Source: Planctomycetaceae bacterium (GTDB lineage: Bacteria; Planctomycetota; Planctomycetia; Planctomycetales; Planctomycetaceae). From it: a stretch of DNA of 6,063 nucleotides. Where the stretch lies: assembly GCA_029259875.1 (NCBI GenBank), contig JAJDEK010000212.1:1-6063 (forward strand). Reading direction: 5' to 3'. The translations under genes were made by a program, and so were the position numbers. Below the pieces are notes generated by a model. That model was not told the origin of the DNA. It searched no databases and saw nothing but the letters and a program-made list of their open reading frames with translations. Shown here piece after piece: positions 1 through 4,978 of the stretch. The first letter of the stretch is position 1, and every line of letters starts with the position of its first letter.

Positions 1-327
1 AATTTGAATGTCACTGAAAACGACCTGGTAAAACAAACTAATACATATTCTGCTTATATCAGGGAACGTGTTTTTTGGATTAAAAGTTCCGCACCTGTTT
101 CTCTATCAGAAATCAAGCAGACATCCTATTCGATTCGCTGGCTGTTTTCTCCAACCCATTGGAAAGAATTACTCAAGGAAGTCAAACAGGATGTTTACAA
201 GAATCCTGTTATTTATATTACTGCTTTCTGCTGTTTTCTGAGTCTTGTTTATCTGGCTTATAATGTTCGGATCCAACTCCGAATCATGAATAAAGAAATC
301 ATTAGAATTAATTATCGCAAATTTTGA
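1..327 (+). CDS. MscM/MscK-type mechanosensitive channel, upstream fragment (5' end outside window, ends at in-frame TGA)
   Basis: The frame is open from base 1, so this is probably the end of a longer gene. The TTG at 4 is only the first possible start codon inside the window and has no ribosome binding site. Counting from that TTG, residues 23-31 (VFWIKSSAP) resemble the 'LFW..S..P' segment that ends the periplasmic region of E. coli MscM/MscK. A hydrophobic helix follows at about residues 67-88 (starting NPVIYITAFCCF). A basic stretch (VRIQLRIMNKEIIRINYRKF) then looks like the cytoplasmic loop after the first membrane helix. In intact family members the chain continues into the next helix, and the gene at 328 supplies exactly that continuation in the same frame. 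The fragment alone has no pore. It is either the N-terminal half of a split channel or part of a gene inactivated by a nonsense codon. Family membership is clear only when it is read together with the downstream piece. Confidence 0.7.
   Translation, partial: NLNVTENDLVKQTNTYSAYIRERVFWIKSSAPVSLSEIKQTSYSIRWLFSPTHWKELLKEVKQDVYKNPVIYITAFCCFLSLVYLAYNVRIQLRIMNKEIIRINYRKF
325..327 (+). other. In-frame TGA interrupting the channel gene
   Basis: The reading frame of the upstream fragment and that of the 611-residue channel piece are identical, and this one TGA is all that separates them. It lies in the predicted cytoplasmic loop between membrane helices 1 and 2. The next codon is ATG. A single C-to-T change from CGA (Arg), or a change from TGG (Trp), would create it. 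A genome-wide change of code is unlikely, because the channel gene and the esterase gene both end in TGA at natural C-termini. Confidence 0.75.
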
Positions 328-2163
328 ATGACGGCAAGTGTCGATTTACTCACTCTGTTCATTTACATTTTCTGGCCAGGGTTTATCTGGTTTCTTGCCT
401 GGAGAATCGGTAGTAATCCCGATGCTCCTGTGTTTGTGAAGGCCGTTGATTCCAGCTTACGGCAAGTTGGCTGGCTATTATTTTTCTGGGAACTCATCCG
501 GCAAATTTGCAGACCATTAGGACTCGGTGAATCTCATTTCGGCTGGTACAAACAAACCGTTTTATACGTACGTAAGAATATACGCTGGGTGATTCCAGTC
601 TCAATCCCTCTACTCTTTATCACACTTCTACTACACGGTAAAGAAGTTGACCGCAATCATGATCTGCTGGAACGTCTGTTTTTCGTTGCCTTACTAATTG
701 TTTACACAATCTTTGCCCGACGAGTCTTCCATCCTCGATCCGGTCTCTTTCAATCGATTCTGAATTATAATGAGGAGGTCTGGTATGATCGCTTCAAGTT
801 CATCATTTATTTCCTGACGCTACTTGTTCCCTGCACTTTGATTCTATTATCGCTCATCGGTTTCTACTTTACGGCGATGAGTCTGTTTCATTTGATTTTT
901 CTGACACTTTGGTTGTTTCTGATCGTCATTATTTTCAGAGCGTTGCTGTTGCGTTGGATTCTCATTCACCATCGACGGCTAAGCTATCAACAGAATCAGG
1001 AACGGCTAGAAGCCCTTAGAAATGAGGCTCTGGAATCAAATTCAGAAACGACAGTCGCAGGCATTATGACAGAAGAAGAAAATCCTGCCGATCTCACAAA
1101 AATCTCGGCACAGATCAAAAAGCTGGTCAACGCCACCATGAGTGTAATTCTGCTCGTGAGTATATTATGGATCTGGGGAGATACACTACCCGCATTTAAT
1201 CGACTTGATACTGATGAGTTTAAACTCTGGTCTACTACAATCCAGACTGTAGAAGAAACAAAGGATGTCAACGGTGTAGTCACTCAAAAAAACATTCCAA
1301 GGCTGGAAGCTGTTACCTATTATGACCTCGGATTAGCAATCATTTTTGCCATCTTCGCAATCATCGCTACGAAGAATCTTCCCGGTCTTCTCGAATTCCT
1401 GATCCTGCAACGCCTCCCATTAGAAACCCCTGTCAAATATGCAATCACAAGTTTGTCCCGCTATTTTGTAGCCCTCATTGGTATTTTCGTCGTCTTTAAT
1501 ACGATCGGTTTGGGCTGGTCTAAAGTACAATGGCTGGCAACCGCGTTGACTTTTGGATTGGCGTTTGGCCTACAGGAAATCTTCGCCAACTTTGTTTCCG
1601 GGTTAATCCTGCTCATCGAACGTCCCATTCGAGTAGGAGACATCATTACCGTCGATGAAGTTACTGGAGTTGTTTCCCGCATTCGCATGCGAGCCACAAC
1701 AATTACCAATTGGGATCGTAAAGAGTACATCGTCCCCAACCGAGAATTCATCACAGGCAAGTTGCTGAACTGGACTTTGTCTGATTCTGTTAATCGAGTT
1801 TTCATTAATGTCGGTGTCGCTTACGGTACGGATACGAATAAGGTTTCCGCACTTGCATTAAAGATTTTGAACGATCACCCGTTAATACTTTCTGATCCAT
1901 CCCCCAGCATCACGTTTGAGTCTTTCGGCGAGAGCGTTTTGAATTTAAATCTCAGAGCGTACCTGCCCAATCTGGAAAATCGGTTATCTGTCGTTCACGA
2001 ATTGCACACTTCAATTCACGAACAATTCAACAAAGCAGGATTTGAAATTGCATTTCCACAACAGGACGTTCATCTTTACAGTGGCAACACATCACTGACA
2101 GAAACCATTCTAAACATGAATCCCACAGAACCAAATCCTGAGGATAAACCCCAAGGAGCTTGA
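328..2163 (+). CDS. MscS-family mechanosensitive ion channel (MscM/MscK type), membrane and pore part
   Basis: Inner-membrane channel that opens under membrane tension to release osmolytes during hypo-osmotic shock (family knowledge). Hydrophobic segments lie near residues 7-27, 45-60, 87-104, 116-131, 157-182, 187-213, 269-288, 332-348 and 371-394. They are followed by the MscS pore helix and adjoining motif at 402-438 (WLATALTFGLAFGLQEIFAN, then ERPIRVGD). The MscS beta domain at 439-486 includes TTITNWDRKE, IVPN and LLNWTLSD. The alpha/beta vestibule runs to about 582 and ends FPQQDVHL. Order and motifs match E. coli MscM/MscK closely, but those proteins are about 1100 residues long because they start with a signal peptide, a large periplasmic region and one more helix. 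Those parts lie upstream, beyond the TGA at 325-327. The ATG at 328 directly follows that TGA and has no Shine-Dalgarno sequence, so this piece would need stop-restart, readthrough or an internal start. The stop codon lies 4 bases from the convergent thioesterase stop. Confidence 0.9.
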   Translation: MTASVDLLTLFIYIFWPGFIWFLAWRIGSNPDAPVFVKAVDSSLRQVGWLLFFWELIRQICRPLGLGESHFGWYKQTVLYVRKNIRWVIPVSIPLLFITLLLHGKEVDRNHDLLERLFFVALLIVYTIFARRVFHPRSGLFQSILNYNEEVWYDRFKFIIYFLTLLVPCTLILLSLIGFYFTAMSLFHLIFLTLWLFLIVIIFRALLLRWILIHHRRLSYQQNQERLEALRNEALESNSETTVAGIMTEEENPADLTKISAQIKKLVNATMSVILLVSILWIWGDTLPAFNRLDTDEFKLWSTTIQTVEETKDVNGVVTQKNIPRLEAVTYYDLGLAIIFAIFAIIATKNLPGLLEFLILQRLPLETPVKYAITSLSRYFVALIGIFVVFNTIGLGWSKVQWLATALTFGLAFGLQEIFANFVSGLILLIERPIRVGDIITVDEVTGVVSRIRMRATTITNWDRKEYIVPNREFITGKLLNWTLSDSVNRVFINVGVAYGTDTNKVSALALKILNDHPLILSDPSPSITFESFGESVLNLNLRAYLPNLENRLSVVHELHTSIHEQFNKAGFEIAFPQQDVHLYSGNTSLTETILNMNPTEPNPEDKPQGA

Positions 2164-2167
2164 AAAA

Positions 2168-2629
2168 TCATTTAAGAGGTTCCAGTTGTTTCGCCACAAA
2201 GGTTCCCTTAATGACTGCTGCAACCTGTTGATTGACCATCACGGCACATTCCAGTTTGATTCGTGCACGGCCTTTCCGCTGTAAGCCCGTATGAAATTGA
2301 TCCCATAATTTTTGGTCGGGGAAGTGACATTCCGCTTCGAAATCACTTTCAATTGGATGGAGAAATTCCATCTCACTTTTCTGAATCACAATTTTGTAGC
2401 GAACATTGTCTGCACTTAAACGGATATGAATTAGAGTCCAGCCAGCCAGAATGCCTAAACTGGCGATACTTCCACCAAAGGCTGTTTCCTGATGATTCAG
2501 GTTCGGAGCTAACTTGGCTGTCAGCTTAAGAAATTCTTTTGCCTCTGGCACTGCTTTGATTTGCATCGCTTGTGTCACTGGAATATGCTGATGTAAGTAG
2601 TCAGTGACTTTTTCCGCATCAAATTCCAT
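2168..2629 (-). CDS. YiiD C-terminal-type hot-dog thioesterase
   Basis: Predicted cytoplasmic acyl-thioesterase of the hot-dog fold, of the kind found as the C-terminal domain of E. coli YiiD (YiiD_C, 'putative thioesterase domain'). Its substrate is unknown but is probably an acyl-CoA or acyl-ACP. The family signature is present at residues 42-64: P-N-x-N-x-x-x-T-A-F-G-G-S, then the central helix ending A-G-W. A strand-rich second half with EFLHPI (88-93) and GRARI (120-124) fits the fold. At 153 residues this is a stand-alone domain without the acetyltransferase part of YiiD. I chose the ATG at 2629 because GGAAGGA lies 8 bases upstream, an excellent ribosome binding site. An ATG at 2659 would add 10 residues but has a poorly spaced site and sits almost against the dyad at 2665-2697. 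The gene converges on the channel gene. The next - strand gene upstream ends at 2785, so this gene is probably transcribed from its own promoter. Confidence 0.82.
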   Translation of the reverse strand: MEFDAEKVTDYLHQHIPVTQAMQIKAVPEAKEFLKLTAKLAPNLNHQETAFGGSIASLGILAGWTLIHIRLSADNVRYKIVIQKSEMEFLHPIESDFEAECHFPDQKLWDQFHTGLQRKGRARIKLECAVMVNQQVAAVIKGTFVAKQLEPLK

Positions 2630-2664
2630 CAACGATATCCTTCCAGTTAAAAGACGCATATTCC

Positions 2665-2697
2665 CACTCTATCTTTGCTTATAGCAAAAATAGAGTG
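2665..2697 (-). promoter_or_regulatory. Near-perfect 15-bp dyad upstream of the thioesterase gene, possible operator over its promoter
   Basis: The arms are CACTCTATCTTTGCT (2665-2679) and AGCAAAAATAGAGTG (2683-2697), with a 3-base centre and one mismatched pair. It is the longest dyad I found here. Neither side is followed by a T-run, so it is not a typical intrinsic terminator. On the - strand the centre reads TATAAG (2683-2678), a 5/6 match to a -10 box, though the -35 region is weak (ATGATG at 17-base spacing). A transcript from there would start near 2671, leaving a leader of about 41 bases before the ATG at 2629. Operator or 5'-leader hairpin are the two readings. The dyad is seen directly; its role is inferred. 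Confidence 0.45.
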
Positions 2698-2784
2698 CTG
2701 CATCATCTGGAAAAATATCAGAGTTGATTGAGATTCACAAAAAACACAAAATATGTAACTCACCTTATCATTATCGAAGTACTA

Positions 2785-3591
2785 TTATTTCACAGATGGT
2801 AGAGGTGGGAAGACTTCTGGCCCACTTTGAGAAGGTCTCGGTTTATCTCTCGGTGGTACTGGCGGAAAAACAGGAGCAGTCTTGCGTGAAGGTTTCCAAC
2901 GCGAATCATTCTGTTCCTGTAATGGTTCCGGCGAACCTAACGGCTGTGACTGTTTGCCCACCCCTTGATTAGGATCAAACTGTGGAACGGAATTCGGACT
3001 TGGAAACAACCTTTGTGCTGGTGGTATATGTAAGCTCGGTGAATAATGAGCCTGCAACTGGATGATTGAAGATTTCATATCAGTAAGTATTCTACAAACG
3101 TCGCGCATATCTCGCTCTGAAATCATGCGATAAGGAGGTCCATAACATTGGAACATGCCACATTGAAAATTGGGTTGTGGATAACCATTTCCACCATAGA
3201 AAATGTATCCGTTCGGTCCGGTAGGCACTGTAACGGGATCTCTGAGCACTGGTAACCGCATGGTTTTGAGGGATTGATCTAAATCATCCACTAATAGACT
3301 TAAATCCAACAAAGCTTGATCCATGCCTCTGACTGGTGCTTTTAGGACAACCATGCGATGAAGATTGTCGGCCATTTCATGAATTTCATATGCTTTAGCA
3401 AATATCTTTCGCTGCCCTCTGATCCCACGGAATTTAGTACGAATCTCACGGCAGAGAGTAAAGGAATCGCGATTGAGCTTTCCCCCAATGGAATCTAACT
3501 CTCCTTCCTGGGCATATAAAGAGCCGTATGGCATGAGGACGGAAAACAAAAGAGTTGCAAATATTCCTATAGACATGTTTCGTCGAAACAT
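2785..3591 (-). CDS. Secreted helical protein with proline-rich C-terminus, function unknown
   Basis: The start at 3591 gives a classic signal peptide: MFRRN, a hydrophobic core at about residues 7-20, and a likely cleavage after SLYA (residue 27). AGGGAG lies about 7 bases upstream of this ATG. An ATG at 3645 would add 18 basic residues with only a weak GAGAAG site, although long signal-peptide n-regions do occur in planctomycetes. Residues 41-112 form amphipathic helices containing LCREIRTKFRGIRGQ and EIHEMADNLHRM. This resembles small secreted helical proteins that are common and uncharacterised in planctomycetes (recalled likeness, not searched). Residues 125-150 are rich in Gly, Tyr and Pro with two Cys (NFQCGMFQC). 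A further helix follows at 156-181. From about residue 190 the chain is low-complexity Pro/Ser/Gln, with FPPVPP and FPPLP repeated near the end. No catalytic motif is visible. It is likely periplasmic or envelope-associated, and the proline-rich tail may act as a spacer or binding segment. Confidence 0.75.
   Translation of the reverse strand: MFRRNMSIGIFATLLFSVLMPYGSLYAQEGELDSIGGKLNRDSFTLCREIRTKFRGIRGQRKIFAKAYEIHEMADNLHRMVVLKAPVRGMDQALLDLSLLVDDLDQSLKTMRLPVLRDPVTVPTGPNGYIFYGGNGYPQPNFQCGMFQCYGPPYRMISERDMRDVCRILTDMKSSIIQLQAHYSPSLHIPPAQRLFPSPNSVPQFDPNQGVGKQSQPLGSPEPLQEQNDSRWKPSRKTAPVFPPVPPRDKPRPSQSGPEVFPPLPSVK
3575..3591 (-). repeat. Perfect 17-base palindrome over the start codon of the secreted-protein gene
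   Basis: ATGTTTCGTCGAAACAT has two 8-base arms around one central base. It covers the chosen start codon and the codons for MFRRN plus the first two bases of the next ATG. In RNA it could form a 6-bp stem with a 5-base loop that holds the initiation codon. It could also be a protein-binding dyad, or a chance result of the codons used. The palindrome is certain; a function is not. Confidence 0.3.
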
Positions 3592-3637
3592 TGTGATTCT
3601 CCCTATCTTGTGGACAAATTGAAATCTCTTTTGAACC

Positions 3638-3802
3638 TTACTCATTGATCAGACTTCTCTTCTGAACAGCAATTGCTATCAAACGCAAAACGTGTTCCTG
3701 AATCGAAAGATGCTCCAATCGTTGTTGATAAACCGAGTGTTCGAAATCACTTATCGCAAGAACATTCTGTAGATCCGATGTAAATCGCAATCGATCACTC
3801 AT
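3638..3802 (-). CDS. Possible small protein of 54 residues, unrecognised
   Basis: The ATG at 3802 opens a 54-codon frame ending in TAA at 3640-3638. The product begins MSDRLRFTSDLQNV and ends AVQKRSLINE. It is mostly helix-forming, charged and Leu/Gln-rich, with no signal peptide or membrane segment. I recognise no family. Its stop overlaps by 8 bases the upstream alternative ATG (3645) of the secreted-protein gene, an arrangement typical of translationally coupled genes, which argues mildly that it is real. Against it, no good Shine-Dalgarno sequence precedes the ATG, an in-frame TGA directly abuts it, and a frame of this length can arise by chance. Otherwise this stretch is simply the leader of the secreted-protein gene. 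Confidence 0.3.
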   Translation of the reverse strand: MSDRLRFTSDLQNVLAISDFEHSVYQQRLEHLSIQEHVLRLIAIAVQKRSLINE

Positions 3803-4032
3803 TCATCTGGCGCGGTTTCGATAACAATTGCATCATTTTGATTCGAGAGAAAATTCAAGTCTTACCACTTCTATTCAGAACCAAAATGTTAATTCATTTC
3901 CTGTTATTTATTTATGGTTAGAAAAAATAGTACTCGATTGCCAAACCGCGCATTCTTCGACACAATGACACTTCATGATTTAAAATCGTATCAATACCGT
4001 CCTCAGGGACGCTTCAGGAGATTCAGGATTCA
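3803..4032. other. Divergent intergenic region, AT-rich, no gene seen
   Basis: I found no supported coding frame on either strand. The region should hold the promoters of the - strand genes to the left and of the + strand esterase to the right. The only clear repeat pairs GCGCGGTTT (3810-3818) with its reverse complement AAACCGCGC (3943-3951). I found no convincing promoter for the - strand genes. Confidence 0.5.
3957..3986 (+). promoter_or_regulatory. Candidate sigma-70 promoter of the carboxylesterase gene
   Basis: TCGACA (3957-3962, 5/6 match to the -35 consensus) is followed after 18 bases by TAAAAT (3981-3986, 5/6 match to the -10 consensus). This places a start point near 3993 and a leader of about 40 bases before the ATG at 4033. 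It is the best match in the gap. AT-rich DNA yields such matches by chance. Confidence 0.4.
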
Positions 4033-4773
4033 ATGCCCCTCACTACCAGAACAATAGGTGCTCTTAGTTGCCAGATTTATGATGAATTACCCACAGGACA
4101 AGACCCGGAAGTGATTGCCGTCATCAGCCATGGTTTTGGGGCGCCCGGTGATGACTTAGTGCCATTGGGACCAGAGATATTGAACAGAAACCCTGCTTTA
4201 AAAAACCGAGTTCGATTCGTTTTTCCGGCAGCCCCGCTTTCCTTAATAGAAATGGGAATTCCCGGCGGCCGCGCCTGGTGGATGCTGGATATCGAAGCGA
4301 TGAATGCCGCTATTGAATCTGGACAAATCCGAGATCAAAGATCGAAGACCCCTGATGGATTTTTAGAAGCCGCACAACAGCTTGGTGAATTTGTTGATGA
4401 ACTTCAGAAAGAGTCAGGCTTACCGCTCTCTCAATTTGTACTCGGAGGTTTTTCACAAGGCTCAATCATCTCAACAGAAGTGGCCTTGAATCTGCCAGAA
4501 CCTCCGGCTGCTTTGGTCATCTGGTCTGGCACATTACTATGTGAACAAAGATGGATCTCTCTTGCAGAAAAATCAAAAAAGTTTCCAGTTTTACAAAGTC
4601 ATGGAAAACAAGACCCTATTCTGCCATATGAAGGGGGAATCTGGTTAAAAGAGATGTTTGAACAACATCAATTTGAGTTAGACTTTTCCGAATTTATGGG
4701 CCCACATACGATACCAGAAGTGGCGCTCGAGAAATTTGGAAACCTGCTTACTGATCTGAAGGGTTCAAACTGA
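4033..4773 (+). CDS. Carboxylesterase / lysophospholipase-like alpha/beta hydrolase (Abhydrolase_2)
   Basis: A serine esterase of the phospholipase/carboxylesterase family (PF02230), whose members hydrolyse short-chain esters, lysophospholipids or acyl-protein thioesters. The true substrate cannot be read from the sequence. At 246 residues it is slightly longer than the usual 200-230. The catalytic triad is complete: Ser141 in the nucleophile elbow G-F-S-Q-G, Asp194 in HGKQDPILP, and His225 in GPHTIP. The oxyanion segment is HGFGAPGDD (33-41). The family's aromatic lid motif appears as RAWWMLD (80-86). There is no signal peptide, so the enzyme is probably cytoplasmic. Upstream of the ATG lie AGGAG, too far at about 12 bases, and AGGA, close at about 5, because TTCAGGA is repeated in tandem. 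The ATG at 4033 fits where family members begin. The gene stands alone, with gaps of more than 200 bases on both sides. Confidence 0.92.
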   Translation: MPLTTRTIGALSCQIYDELPTGQDPEVIAVISHGFGAPGDDLVPLGPEILNRNPALKNRVRFVFPAAPLSLIEMGIPGGRAWWMLDIEAMNAAIESGQIRDQRSKTPDGFLEAAQQLGEFVDELQKESGLPLSQFVLGGFSQGSIISTEVALNLPEPPAALVIWSGTLLCEQRWISLAEKSKKFPVLQSHGKQDPILPYEGGIWLKEMFEQHQFELDFSEFMGPHTIPEVALEKFGNLLTDLKGSN

Positions 4774-4823
4774 ATTAAGAACAGGTTAATCCACGGAAAC
4801 TGTTTATTTGTAATGGCAATGCA

Positions 4824-4852
4824 TTGAGCCTAGTCTCGGCTCAAGACATAAT
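4824..4852 (+). promoter_or_regulatory. Inverted repeat overlapping a candidate promoter of the gene at 4979
   Basis: TTGAGCC (4824-4830) and GGCTCAA (4838-4844) form a perfect 7-bp dyad with a 7-base spacer. Its first arm also serves as a -35-like TTGAGC, and CATAAT (4847-4852, 5/6 match to the -10 consensus) lies 17 bases after it. This is the layout of an operator covering a promoter. The same dyad, 51 bases after the esterase stop, could instead be a terminator stem, but it has no following T-run. The leader would be about 120 bases long. Confidence 0.35.
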
Positions 4853-4886
4853 ACTCAATTATATCTATATTTATTATTTCGCTACG

Positions 4887-4905
4887 ATTCGAGACAATCT
4901 CGAAT
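4887..4905 (+). repeat. Perfect 8-bp hairpin in the leader of the gene at 4979
   Basis: ATTCGAGA (4887-4894) and TCTCGAAT (4898-4905) pair perfectly around a CAA loop. No T-run follows on the + strand. It could be an RNA stem in the leader or a protein-binding dyad. The ATG of a possible 13-codon leader peptide (4904-4945) begins at its edge. Confidence 0.4.
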
Positions 4906-4945
4906 GAAAAGCAATTCGTCATTACTAAAACTGATTCCAGGTTGA
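4904..4945 (+). CDS. Possible 13-residue leader peptide
   Basis: ATG at 4904 to TGA at 4943-4945 encodes MKSNSSLLKLIPG. The frame starts at the edge of the first leader hairpin and ends just past the left arm of the second (4931-4939), so ribosomes on it could alter folding near the downstream start codon. No clear ribosome binding site precedes it. Short frames of this size are common by chance, so this is recorded only as a candidate. Confidence 0.15.
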   Translation: MKSNSSLLKLIPG

Positions 4946-4967
4946 ACATTTGAACTATTGGAATCAG
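4931..4967 (+). promoter_or_regulatory. Perfect 9-bp inverted repeat next to the ribosome binding site of the gene at 4979
   Basis: CTGATTCCA (4931-4939) and TGGAATCAG (4959-4967) are exact complements with a 19-base loop that contains TTGAAC twice. The right arm ends 11 bases before the ATG at 4979 and overlaps the only Shine-Dalgarno-like stretch, AGAGA (4966-4970). Folding would therefore hinder ribosome access. An RNA switch controlling translation, or a DNA operator, are both possible. Confidence 0.4.
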
Positions 4968-4978
4968 AGAATAAACAC

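Noticed and set aside
325..360. TGA as a selenocysteine codon in the channel
   Set aside because: I see no convincing stem-loop of the bacterial SECIS kind directly after the codon, and a loop of a mechanosensitive channel is not a known place for selenocysteine.
996..1805. Two - strand open frames inside the channel gene (996-1283 and 1461-1805)
   Set aside because: They lie opposite strongly conserved channel sequence, and their products are Ser/Arg/Thr-rich shadows with no ribosome sites or recognisable domain.
2263..2529. + strand open frame of 88 codons opposite the thioesterase gene
   Set aside because: It is fully antisense to a recognisable hot-dog domain and has no family likeness of its own.
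2698..2784. Intrinsic terminator after the secreted-protein gene on the - strand
   Set aside because: There is a T-rich stretch on that strand (opposite about 2738-2752) but no stable stem directly before it.
2724..2972. + strand open frame of 82 codons opposite the proline-rich tail
   Set aside because: It is antisense to the secreted protein's low-complexity end, where proline codons remove stops on the other strand.
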